Shown one piece after another: positions 1 through 7,007 of a stretch of 11,866 nt of DNA. Under the pieces are notes generated by a model. The model was not told the origin of the DNA and did no database searches. It saw nothing but the letters and a program-made list of their open reading frames with translations. This stretch comes from Candidatus Thorarchaeota archaeon SMTZ1-83. GTDB lineage: Archaea > Asgardarchaeota > Thorarchaeia > Thorarchaeales > Thorarchaeaceae. The translations under genes and the position numbers were made by a program. Position 1 is the first letter of the stretch; every line of letters starts with the position of its first letter. The stretch is taken from NCBI GenBank assembly GCA_001563325.1, contig LRSK01000230.1:1-11866 (forward strand), read 5' to 3'.

Positions 1-1
1 A

Positions 2-298
2 ATCTCTCCCTCGGATGAGCCTAAGTCTTTTGTTCTAGCGGGGGAGAAGTTGCTAAAGATGCGAGATGCAGGTGCTGATACCGTCGTTTTAGTGTGTCCA
101 ACCTGTTATACCCAGATGGAGATGCAGCAGAAGAAGGCTATCGAACATCTGGACCCAGAATTTAGCCTTCCTATTCTCTATCTGGGTGAGATGATGGCTC
201 TTGCGATGGGAATGTCCGACCTGGTTGTAGAAAATGCCAGGAGATACCATCGAGTGAAGATTCAGCCTTTGCTGGAGAAGATGGGAGTTGGTAAGTGA
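2..298 (+). CDS. hdrB: HdrB-like heterodisulfide reductase subunit B, C-terminal part (5' end outside window)
   Basis: The frame is open from the first bases of the window to a TGA stop, so only the last 98 residues are seen and the true start lies upstream. The fragment matches the end of the second cysteine-rich (CCG) domain of HdrB: a helix, then the strand ending in CPTC (visible residues 32-35) followed by YTQ. In HdrB this CxxC closes the ligand set of a noncubane [4Fe-4S] cluster that performs disulfide reduction. It aligns along its whole visible length with the C-terminus of the complete HdrB at 7008-7874, including the LPIL segment after the cysteines, yet is clearly diverged, so it is a paralogue rather than a recent copy. 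The downstream flavoprotein starts within its stop codon (TGATG). The physiological disulfide cannot be told from sequence; an HdrC partner upstream is expected but unseen. Confidence 0.85.
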   Translation: MSPSDEPKSFVLAGEKLLKMRDAGADTVVLVCPTCYTQMEMQQKKAIEHLDPEFSLPILYLGEMMALAMGMSDLVVENARRYHRVKIQPLLEKMGVGK

Positions 299-1563
299 TG
301 GGGGATACAGTCATAGTTGTTGGCGCTGGCCTAGCAGGAATACAGGTTTCCCATCAACTGGCTGATTTGGGCTTGAGAGTCCACCTTGTAGAGAAAGAGG
401 CCACTGTGGGAGGGCTCTCTGCACATCTTGGAAAGGTATTTCCCACAGATGACTGTGCTCTATGTCTTGATGCATGTGAAGAGTTGTTTAGTGGGCATCA
501 TCGGAGATGTCAGTATCGAAGCCTTCTAGGAACTCAGAAAAAGCTAAGTCTTCATACTCTGACTGAAGTAAGATCAATCAAGCACGAGGGTGACAAATTT
601 TCTGTCTCTCTAAAAACAACGCCAAGGTATGTACTACTCGATAGGTGTGTTGTCTGTCTAGAATGCATCAATGTCTGTGATGTTGAAGTTCCTGATGAGT
701 TGAATCTAGGTAGAGTTCTTAGAAGGGCTGTGTATCGCCCAATTCCACAAGGAGTCCCTCTCGCTCCTATTATTGACATGAACTCATGCACAAAGTGCAG
801 CAAGTGCGTTGATGTTTGTAAAGTCGATGCCATTGACTTGGAGCAGAAGTGCAAAACCCGGACCATTAAGGCTGATGCTGTGGTCTTGGCGACAGGAGTA
901 GAGGAAAGTTCTCCTAGTGTACTACCTGGTTATGCTTATGGCCATTGCGAAGACGTTCTTACACAGAGAGAGCTCGGTCGTCTTCTGGACTCAGCGGGAC
1001 CGAGCAATGGAAAAGCCCTTACCGCATCAGGAAGGCAAGTAGGGTCAGTAACAATGATACTCTGCGCTGGCAGCAGAGACCTGAATGCAGTAGAGTATTG
1101 CTCACGGGCATGTTGCACATATAGCCTGAAACATGCAATCATGCTCAGAGAACAGGGTGTAGATGTGACGATTTGCTACATGGATCTTCGTGTTCCAACT
1201 CATAGCCAGAGTTTTCTCGAGCGTGCAAGGGAATCAGATGTGACTTTTGTGAGAGGGAAGCCAGATCATGTAGTAGTCCGTGAAGGATCTCCTGTGACCA
1301 TTGTTGAAGACACTGAATCTCAGAAACGCCTAGAGATAGAATCAGACCTTGTCGTTCTTGCCTCGCCATTAGTACCTCATGCCGCTGAGCGTGAAGTCTT
1401 CAATTCATTTCTTGACAAGTATGGATTTGCTGCACGTCACAATGCACTAAAGGGTATCTACGCCTGTGGGACCTCTACGGGTGCAAATGACATTCCCGGA
1501 AGTGTTGCAGAGGCCAATTCCGTTGCGTTAGAAGTCTACATGGCCCTGAAAGGAGGTGCTTAG
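298..1563 (+). CDS. Short HdrA/QmoA-like flavoprotein with two [4Fe-4S] motifs
   Basis: This 421-residue soluble FAD protein belongs to the HdrA family. The N-terminus is directly the dinucleotide fold: GAGLAG at residues 9-14, with E32 ending the second strand. Next come a D-C-x-x-C element (C53, C56), an inserted ferredoxin module with two CxxCxxCxxxC sets (C117/120/123/127 and C164/167/170/174), the HdrA signature CAGSRD (256-261) with C268 and C272-C273, and a closing CGTSTGANDIPGSVAEA-type FAD motif near 390-406. It lacks both the N-terminal Fe-S domain and the C-terminal ferredoxin of full HdrA, and its length is close to QmoA of sulfate reducers. C60 and C71 are extra cysteines. I chose ATG 298, which overlaps the previous stop by one base, over GTG 295; GGGAG lies 10 bases upstream. 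Likely partner: the following HdrA-MvhD protein. HdrA-family assignment is firm; QmoA equivalence is inference. Confidence 0.85.
   Translation: MGDTVIVVGAGLAGIQVSHQLADLGLRVHLVEKEATVGGLSAHLGKVFPTDDCALCLDACEELFSGHHRRCQYRSLLGTQKKLSLHTLTEVRSIKHEGDKFSVSLKTTPRYVLLDRCVVCLECINVCDVEVPDELNLGRVLRRAVYRPIPQGVPLAPIIDMNSCTKCSKCVDVCKVDAIDLEQKCKTRTIKADAVVLATGVEESSPSVLPGYAYGHCEDVLTQRELGRLLDSAGPSNGKALTASGRQVGSVTMILCAGSRDLNAVEYCSRACCTYSLKHAIMLREQGVDVTICYMDLRVPTHSQSFLERARESDVTFVRGKPDHVVVREGSPVTIVEDTESQKRLEIESDLVVLASPLVPHAAEREVFNSFLDKYGFAARHNALKGIYACGTSTGANDIPGSVAEANSVALEVYMALKGGA
1551..1558 (+). promoter_or_regulatory. Ribosome binding site AGGAGGTG
   Basis: A strong Shine-Dalgarno sequence lies within the last codons of the short flavoprotein, five bases before ATG 1564. 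The same GGAGG(TG) core precedes the next four genes at 3507, 4420, 6450 and 6995, supporting those start choices and co-expression from one transcript. Confidence 0.8.
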
Positions 1564-3528
1564 ATGAAGAAGCTGTTCCTCTGCACCTGCAATGGTACTC
1601 TGAATAAGCTGTTAGACTTCACGAGAATCGGGAAAGAAGCAAAAGCCATCTATGATGTAGTTGAGGTTGCAGACAATCTCTGTCTAGAGGAGGGGCTTGC
1701 GGAACTGGAAAAAGGGCTCTCAGGAGACGACAGACTCGTCATAGGCGCCTGTAGTTCCCAGATTATTGGTGTCCCTATGAAGCAAAGAATCAAGAATGAC
1801 CTTGTTGCGTTCGTTCCATTGAGAGAGCAAGTGGGATGGGTCCACCTTGAAGAGGGGGAGTCTGCCACCAACAAGGCGATTGTGCTACTATCTGATGCAG
1901 CAGTGCAATTGGATTATATGGAGTCACAAGCCGAGTTCACTGAGAACATGGTAGGTCGAGTTCTTGTCATAGGGGGCGGTATTGCAGGTTTGAAAGCGGC
2001 CTCAGACCTCCATCGACTGGGTGTTGAGGTAACTCTCTTAGAACCATTCAAGCTGGATAAGCACCACTATCTCCAGACCAGTGTCTTCATGAGCGACGCT
2101 GACACACTCAGGAGTGAGATTCAAGAAATTCAGAAGACCATCTTAGATGTAGAAAGGATTCGGGGCGAAATTCGTGAGGTCAGAGGGCAGCTGGGCTCCT
2201 ATGAAGTCACTATAAATGGTGCTAAGGATGGCAGCATGACCCAAGAATTTGGTGCCATAATAATCGCTTCGGGAAACCAACAGTCTTTGCCAAGTTCAGC
2301 AAAGAAGATGCGTTACGGGAAGTCCGAACGTGTTGTAACTCTTGATAGTCTTATATCAAATTCAAAGAAGAAACGTGCCAAGGATAGATCCACAATCCTC
2401 GTGGCAGTTGATTTTGATGCCCCTATGTCCTCGGTGGAGGGGAGCCATCTCCTTAGAACCACCAGGGACCTAGCAGCTCGGGGCAACACAATCATTGTCG
2501 TATACTCTGACATTCAGACTGAGGATGAAAACCTCTACCGAGAGGCACGTGACTCTGGAGTCATATTCATACGCGGTAGGGTAACTCGTATCAAGGAGAA
2601 TGATAAGGGCCTCTCCTGCCGTATCGAGAATACTCTGGAGTCAATGCAGAGAGATGTCATAGCAGATCGTGTAGCAATCCCTCGGCTGATTGGGCCAACT
2701 ATTGAAACAACACAAATTGCTGAAAAACTGGGAGTGGAATGTGACGATAGTGGTTTCATCAGAACCAGATATAGCAAGATGAAGCCAGTCCAAACCTCTA
2801 GACGTGGCATCTTTGTGGCTGGTGGTGCGAAGATGCCAATGAGTCTATCTGATGCCATGGCTTCTGCTCAGAATGCTGTCCTTGAGGCCTTCAAGATAGT
2901 ACGATCCCCCCTGGTCCGCTCGGGATGGATTCCAGTTATAGACGATGAGGAATGCGATGTCTGTAAGGCATGTTTGGATGCATGCCCGAATGATGCACTA
3001 CGACTGATGGATGGTCGAATAGTGCATATTCCAGCACATTGTGAATTCTGTGGTATCTGTGTGTCTGCATGTCCGACTCGGGCAATCGAGTTTCAGTCTC
3101 ACAGTAAAGAGAGCTGGTTTGCACGGTTTGAGGCAATAGCAGCCACTCATAAGCGGCTTGAGGGAAAGAAGCCATTCTCACTCGTATTTGCATGTAGCGA
3201 GTGTGCCAATGCATCAATTGACCAGGCCGGGTTTGTCGGCAAGCAGTATGGCACAGGAAGTTACGTCATTCAATTTCCATGTGCTGGTATGGTTTCACCA
3301 ATTGAGATTCTCAAAGGTCTAGTTGTTGGGGCCAATCGTGTCATTGTAGCACATTGCCCACCCGGTGGATGCCATCACCAGACTGGTGATCATCTCTCAG
3401 AGCTCATTGTCAGCCTTACCAGAGATATGTTACGAGAGATAGGACAGAATCCAGACCGTGTTCGAGCCACATACATGATGGCAGCAATGCCTGACAAGAT
3501 GCAGAAGGAGGTGCCAGTCCGTGGATAA
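1564..3528 (+). CDS. HdrA-MvhD fusion flavoprotein, QmoB-like
   Basis: A 654-residue fusion, seen in this order: an HdrA N-terminal domain with C7, C9, C40 and C63, matching the C15, C17, C50, C75 pattern of the full HdrA here; an FAD fold (GGGIAG, 137-142); two [4Fe-4S] motifs (C464/467/470/474 and C493/496/499/503); and an MvhD-type domain (about 538-645) with C544, C547, C573, C598 and C603 followed by HH. MvhD binds a [2Fe-2S] cluster and passes electrons from a dehydrogenase or hydrogenase to HdrA. The flavin domain has lost the inserted ferredoxin, the DCxxC element (HHYLQT near 167-172 instead) and the CAGSRD/CC signature. This order is that of QmoB, the partner of QmoA in electron transfer with APS reductase in sulfate reducers. 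It starts right after the previous stop with a strong RBS and overlaps the next gene by eight bases. The actual reaction is unknown. Confidence 0.85.
   Translation: MKKLFLCTCNGTLNKLLDFTRIGKEAKAIYDVVEVADNLCLEEGLAELEKGLSGDDRLVIGACSSQIIGVPMKQRIKNDLVAFVPLREQVGWVHLEEGESATNKAIVLLSDAAVQLDYMESQAEFTENMVGRVLVIGGGIAGLKAASDLHRLGVEVTLLEPFKLDKHHYLQTSVFMSDADTLRSEIQEIQKTILDVERIRGEIREVRGQLGSYEVTINGAKDGSMTQEFGAIIIASGNQQSLPSSAKKMRYGKSERVVTLDSLISNSKKKRAKDRSTILVAVDFDAPMSSVEGSHLLRTTRDLAARGNTIIVVYSDIQTEDENLYREARDSGVIFIRGRVTRIKENDKGLSCRIENTLESMQRDVIADRVAIPRLIGPTIETTQIAEKLGVECDDSGFIRTRYSKMKPVQTSRRGIFVAGGAKMPMSLSDAMASAQNAVLEAFKIVRSPLVRSGWIPVIDDEECDVCKACLDACPNDALRLMDGRIVHIPAHCEFCGICVSACPTRAIEFQSHSKESWFARFEAIAATHKRLEGKKPFSLVFACSECANASIDQAGFVGKQYGTGSYVIQFPCAGMVSPIEILKGLVVGANRVIVAHCPPGGCHHQTGDHLSELIVSLTRDMLREIGQNPDRVRATYMMAAMPDKMQKEVPVRG
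3507..3513 (+). promoter_or_regulatory. Ribosome binding site GGAGGTG deciding a GTG start
   Basis: GGAGGTG ends seven bases before GTG 3521. It selects this GTG as the start of the ferredoxin-MvhD gene, inside the end of the preceding frame (eight-base overlap). Confidence 0.75.
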
Positions 3529-4435
3529 ACGGGGGCGTCTTATTCAAAAGATTCGTAACATCGCAGTGCAGACTCCTACTCATATCTTGGAAGTCCCTGA
3601 GAAGGTGGAGGGATTTGGGAGCATCAATTACAAACCGGAGTCATGTAGTGCATGCAAGAAGTGCATTGAGGCATGTGAGGTTGAAGCTCTGGACATAGAC
3701 CTCATGGTGCAATTGCCAGCTTATCTGAGTGCCATAATACCTGAAGAAGGGTTCAGGTCCAAGAACCGTGAAACATTGATATCTCTTCTTCAGATTCTGA
3801 AGGGGGAGGGCGATGTTCAGGCAATCCCAGTTCCTTCTGGTCTGTCTGGATATGGATCAGTGGTCTGGATCACTGAGAAATGCATAGCATGCAACAAGTG
3901 CGTTGAAGCTTGTCCAGAAGACTGCCTCGACCTAGAGAAGAAGTATGACCTACCAACAATCATTGGCAATGTAGTGACTCCTCCTTCAATTTCCATTACT
4001 GAGTGGGAGCCGTTCGTAATTTGCTTTGTATGCTGGGAGTGTTCCCATGCAGCTGCTGACCTAGCAGGACTCATGCACTTACACTATCCTGCCAACATAC
4101 GAACTGTGAGGGTGCCGTGTAGTGGTGCAGTTGAGCCTATCCAGATAATGACCGCCATGGAGAATGGTGTTGATGGGGTATTGGTCACGGGATGCCTTCT
4201 CTCTGAGTGTCATTATGGTGGTGATGATCCTCTAGCTGGCAACTTCATGCAGCAAGACTTTGTTCACTTCTGGCAAAGCGTGTTTAAGGAGATAGGTCTA
4301 GGCGGGCGACTGCATATCGATTTCGCATCTGCTGCTATGGGAATTAGGTTTGCAGAGATAGTCACAGAATTTGTTGAACAAATTAGGAAGATAGGACCGA
4401 GCCCCTTGAGAGGAAAATTGGAGGTGGAATCCTAG
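3521..4435 (+). CDS. Ferredoxin-MvhD protein with two duplicated [4Fe-4S] modules
   Basis: This 304-residue soluble iron-sulfur protein should be an electron entry or wiring subunit for Hdr. Two related modules each read G-[FY]-G-S, about seven residues, then CxACxKCxEAC: C42/45/48/52 and C121/124/127/131, about 79 residues apart. The C-terminal half is an MvhD/FlpD-type domain: CFVCWEC (168-174), C200, G-C225, C230-H-Y, and the late SAAMGIRFAEIVTEFV segment at about 270-285, matching the usual SAxEgxxFaxxvxxF end of MvhD. In methanogens MvhD carries a [2Fe-2S] cluster linking hydrogenase or formate dehydrogenase to HdrA. Standalone MvhD is about 140 residues, so the N-terminal half is an added ferredoxin region. 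It lies between the fusion flavoprotein and full HdrA, one base before the latter, so it could serve either. The donor enzyme is not in the window. Confidence 0.85.
   Translation: MDKRGRLIQKIRNIAVQTPTHILEVPEKVEGFGSINYKPESCSACKKCIEACEVEALDIDLMVQLPAYLSAIIPEEGFRSKNRETLISLLQILKGEGDVQAIPVPSGLSGYGSVVWITEKCIACNKCVEACPEDCLDLEKKYDLPTIIGNVVTPPSISITEWEPFVICFVCWECSHAAADLAGLMHLHYPANIRTVRVPCSGAVEPIQIMTAMENGVDGVLVTGCLLSECHYGGDDPLAGNFMQQDFVHFWQSVFKEIGLGGRLHIDFASAAMGIRFAEIVTEFVEQIRKIGPSPLRGKLEVES
4420..4426 (+). promoter_or_regulatory. Ribosome binding site GGAGGTG
   Basis: GGAGGTG lies ten bases before ATG 4437, inside the last codons of the ferredoxin-MvhD gene. It supports ATG 4437 as the hdrA start. Confidence 0.7.
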
Positions 4436-4436
4436 A

Positions 4437-6467
4437 ATGCCTAAGAAGAAGGATGAGCATCGAATTGGTGTCTTCATTTGCAGTTGCGGGACCAATATCG
4501 GAGGAGTAATCGACGTCAGAAAACTTGCCCGAGATTTCAAGGATTATCCTGGGGTTACGTTCACAACCTCCAATATGTTCACCTGCTCAAAGGATGGTCA
4601 GGACAAGATAGCTGAGATGATCAAAGAGAAGGATCTAACAGGAGTCGTCATTGGGGCATGCACACCCAAGCTCCACGAACAGCTATTCAGAGAGATTCTG
4701 GAGGAGAATGACCTCAATCCATTCCGGCTAGCCCAAGCAAATCTGCGTGAGCATGATACTTGGGTTCATGGCGATGATCCAGAGGTCGCCTATAAGGTCG
4801 CTTACGATTTGGTGGTGGGTGCAATTGAACGAGCCAAAACACTCGAGGACATTGGATTTGAGGAGTATCCAGTGGACAAGAGTGTCCTCGTGATAGGTGC
4901 GGGAATTGCAGGAATTCAATCTGCTCTCGATTTGGCAGACAAAGGAATCAAGGTCTGTCTTGTAGAGAAATACACGTCAATCGGAGGCTACATGGCGCGT
5001 CTGGAGAAGACATTTCCAACACTCGACTGTTCAATGTGTATTCTCTCTCCAAAACTATCAGCAGTTGAACGCCACAAGAATATTGAGATACTCAGCTATT
5101 CAGAAGTCATCGAAGTCGAGCGCGACTATGGGAATTTCAACGTCAGGGTCAAAAAGAAGCCCAGATACGTTAGTATTGAGGACTGTATCAACTGTGGAGC
5201 CTGTGAACGCAATTGCCCTGTTACAGGCCGAGCTGAGTGGAATCTCGGGCTCGGAGATCGAAAAGCAATCTACAAGCCCTTCCCGCAAGCGGTCCCTGGT
5301 GTTTTCTTCCTTGATAAGGACTCATGTACGCATTGGACAGATGGGTGCACCATCTGTGCTGAGAAGTGTCCACGCGACGCCATCTCGTATGACGTGGAGA
5401 TAGAAGAGATTGAAATCAAAGTGGGAGCTATAATAGCCGCTACCGGCTTTGTCGAGATGGATATTGAGGAGCTATCTGAATATGGCGGAGGCAAGTTTAC
5501 CAATGTATTGACCGCAGGCCAGTATGGACGCCTCCTGAGTCTCGTTGGGCCAACTGAGGGAAAGATTCTCCTACCTCCAAGCTTTGAACAGAGTCCTAAA
5601 CGCATTGCCTATATCAATTGTGCGGGATCGCGTGATGAGAACCATAGACCGTGGTGCTGCAACTTCGGCTGTATGTACACACTCAGGCATGCTGAGATGA
5701 CACACAGACTCTACGGTGACGACATTGACCAGTGGATAATCTATCATGAGCTTCGTGCAGGAGGCAAGGAATACGAGCAGTTCTACAGAAGGGTGAGAGA
5801 GAGTGGCGTACGATTCGTCCGAGGCTTTCCAAGCGAAATGATTGAAGAGAAGGATGGTAGTATCAGCTTCTCGGTGTTTGATCAAGGGACTGGGAGTCTG
5901 CTACGCCTTAACTTCGACATGGTGGTTTTGACAATGGCCATTGATCCATCACCAGGAACGGCACATCTTGCGCACATGCTGGGTGTAGACCGGAGTGAAG
6001 GTGGCTTCATGAAGGAACTCCATCCGAAGCTCGAGCCAGTCAATACGAAGTCTAGGGGAGTTTTCATTGCGGGAGCCTGTCAGAGTCCCAAGGACATACC
6101 TGCAAGCGTTGCTGACGGCAAGGCTGCAGCGAGTGCAGCAGCATCACATGTTCTCAAGGGAAAGGTCCGTGTACAGATGGACAAAGCAGTTGTAGATGAA
6201 ACTCTATGCATTGGATGTGGGCTATGCGAAAAGGTCTGCCCGTTCGATGCAATCTCCATGACCGTGCGTGATGACGAGCGTCAGCTTGCTGAAGTAAGTT
6301 CAATACTGTGCACTGGCTGCGGCAAGTGTCAGGTGGTTTGCCCAATAGGAGCCATCAAACGAAAGCACTTCACGACTGAACAGATAGAGGCTGAGGTCCT
6401 AGGTCTCATCTCCGCACACAGGAAACGAGAACAGTCTGCGAAGACATCCGGAGGTGTATCATCATGA
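4437..6467 (+). CDS. hdrA: Full-length heterodisulfide reductase subunit A (HdrA)
   Basis: HdrA is the FAD subunit that bifurcates electrons between ferredoxin and the HdrBC branch in methanogen Hdr complexes. At 676 residues this one has all domains: N-terminal Fe-S domain (CSCGTN with C15, C17; C50; GACTPKLHE with C75), FAD fold (GAGIAG, 154-159), FPTLDCSMCILSPK (C198, C201), inserted ferredoxin (C250/253/256/260; second set C297/304/307/311), CAGSRDEN (395-402) with CC 407-408 and C412, a C-terminal FAD motif (GACQSPKDIPASVADG, 546-561), and a C-terminal ferredoxin (C591/594/597/601 and C625/628/631/635). The second inserted motif is unusual: six residues, not two, separate its first two cysteines. 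The hdrC start overlaps its stop (ATGA), suggesting translational coupling. The family is certain; whether it bifurcates, and with which substrates, is inference. Confidence 0.95.
   Translation: MPKKKDEHRIGVFICSCGTNIGGVIDVRKLARDFKDYPGVTFTTSNMFTCSKDGQDKIAEMIKEKDLTGVVIGACTPKLHEQLFREILEENDLNPFRLAQANLREHDTWVHGDDPEVAYKVAYDLVVGAIERAKTLEDIGFEEYPVDKSVLVIGAGIAGIQSALDLADKGIKVCLVEKYTSIGGYMARLEKTFPTLDCSMCILSPKLSAVERHKNIEILSYSEVIEVERDYGNFNVRVKKKPRYVSIEDCINCGACERNCPVTGRAEWNLGLGDRKAIYKPFPQAVPGVFFLDKDSCTHWTDGCTICAEKCPRDAISYDVEIEEIEIKVGAIIAATGFVEMDIEELSEYGGGKFTNVLTAGQYGRLLSLVGPTEGKILLPPSFEQSPKRIAYINCAGSRDENHRPWCCNFGCMYTLRHAEMTHRLYGDDIDQWIIYHELRAGGKEYEQFYRRVRESGVRFVRGFPSEMIEEKDGSISFSVFDQGTGSLLRLNFDMVVLTMAIDPSPGTAHLAHMLGVDRSEGGFMKELHPKLEPVNTKSRGVFIAGACQSPKDIPASVADGKAAASAAASHVLKGKVRVQMDKAVVDETLCIGCGLCEKVCPFDAISMTVRDDERQLAEVSSILCTGCGKCQVVCPIGAIKRKHFTTEQIEAEVLGLISAHRKREQSAKTSGGVSS
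6450..6456 (+). promoter_or_regulatory. Ribosome binding site GGAGGTG
   Basis: GGAGGTG lies seven bases before ATG 6464 and decides the start of hdrC within the end of hdrA. Confidence 0.75.
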
Positions 6468-7006
6468 CGGAAACTGGTGAAAAGAAGGGATTACCAGATG
6501 TCTTCATAGAACCTATCAATATGTCTGAACTTGACAGAGGCTTTAGGAAAGAGATTCAGAGCATGCCAAATGGAGAAGAGCTGTCAGCATGCTTTGCCTG
6601 TTCGACCTGTACCTCTGCTTGTCCAGTTGCAAATATCTGGGAGATAAAACCACACCAGCTGATTCGGATGATCATCCTTGGCATGCGTGAAAAGGTTCTT
6701 TCCTCCAAAGAGATCTGGCTCTGTCTGACTTGCTTTGAGTGTCAGGAAAGATGTCCACAAGGTGTTCGGGTCACAGACATTTTCTTTGACTGCAAAAATC
6801 TTGCCGCTGAAGAGAATATGATACCTGACAGCATAGTCGCCCTCGGGAAGGAGCTCCTTGAGAAAGGTCAGCTCTATATTGTGACTGCTGACTGGGAACG
6901 AGAAGATTTGGACTTGGAACCCGATGTTCCTGGACTGTCCACTGATGCGGTAAAACGAGTCCTTGGTGGGACTCGTACGGGACGACTTGTCAAAGGAGGC
7001 AAATAG
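6464..7006 (+). CDS. hdrC: Heterodisulfide reductase subunit C (HdrC)
   Basis: A 180-residue iron-sulfur protein that carries electrons from HdrA to the HdrB active site. It has the HdrC pattern of two widely spaced cubane motifs, C43/46/49/53 (ACFACSTCTSACPV) and C87/90/93/97 (CLTCFECQERCPQGV), separated by a helical stretch with the typical IKPHQLIRMI and LSSKEIWLC segments. After about residue 115 it continues as a helical tail (MIPDSIVALGKELLEKG) and an acidic segment rich in D and E (about 143-154). No membrane segment is present, so this is a cytoplasmic HdrABC-type subunit rather than an HdrDE or QmoC type. The start overlaps the hdrA stop by four bases, and hdrB follows after one base. 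Assignment is firm from motif, size and neighbours. Confidence 0.93.
   Translation: MTETGEKKGLPDVFIEPINMSELDRGFRKEIQSMPNGEELSACFACSTCTSACPVANIWEIKPHQLIRMIILGMREKVLSSKEIWLCLTCFECQERCPQGVRVTDIFFDCKNLAAEENMIPDSIVALGKELLEKGQLYIVTADWEREDLDLEPDVPGLSTDAVKRVLGGTRTGRLVKGGK
6995..6999 (+). promoter_or_regulatory. Ribosome binding site GGAGG setting the hdrB start
   Basis: AAAGGAGG ends eight bases before ATG 7008. It favours that ATG over an upstream in-frame TTG at 6963, which would overlap hdrC by 44 bases and add 15 unrelated residues. Confidence 0.75.
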
Positions 7007-7007
7007 G

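Noticed and set aside
295..297. GTG start for the short flavoprotein
   Set aside because: ATG 298 follows immediately and overlaps the upstream stop by one base in the common TGATG arrangement; the extra residue adds nothing.
2535..2858. Antisense frame of 107 codons in the HdrA-MvhD gene
   Set aside because: It is a shadow of a conserved coding region, with no ribosome site or motif. The same applies to antisense frames at 552-866, 5270-5605, 5571-5885, 9100-9423 and 10112-10399.
298..3528. Calling the pair QmoA and QmoB outright
   Set aside because: Domain order fits, but no aprAB or sat genes are visible, and HdrA-like proteins of this shape also occur outside sulfate reduction, so only a 'like' label is justified.
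5065..5403. 112-codon forward frame inside hdrA
   Set aside because: It lies wholly inside the strongly supported HdrA frame and over its conserved cysteine motifs; its translation is serine- and arginine-rich without a recognisable domain.
6963..7007. Earlier TTG start for hdrB
   Set aside because: It would add 15 residues unlike any HdrB N-terminus and overlap hdrC deeply; ATG 7008 has a well-spaced GGAGG and gives the normal start just before C10.
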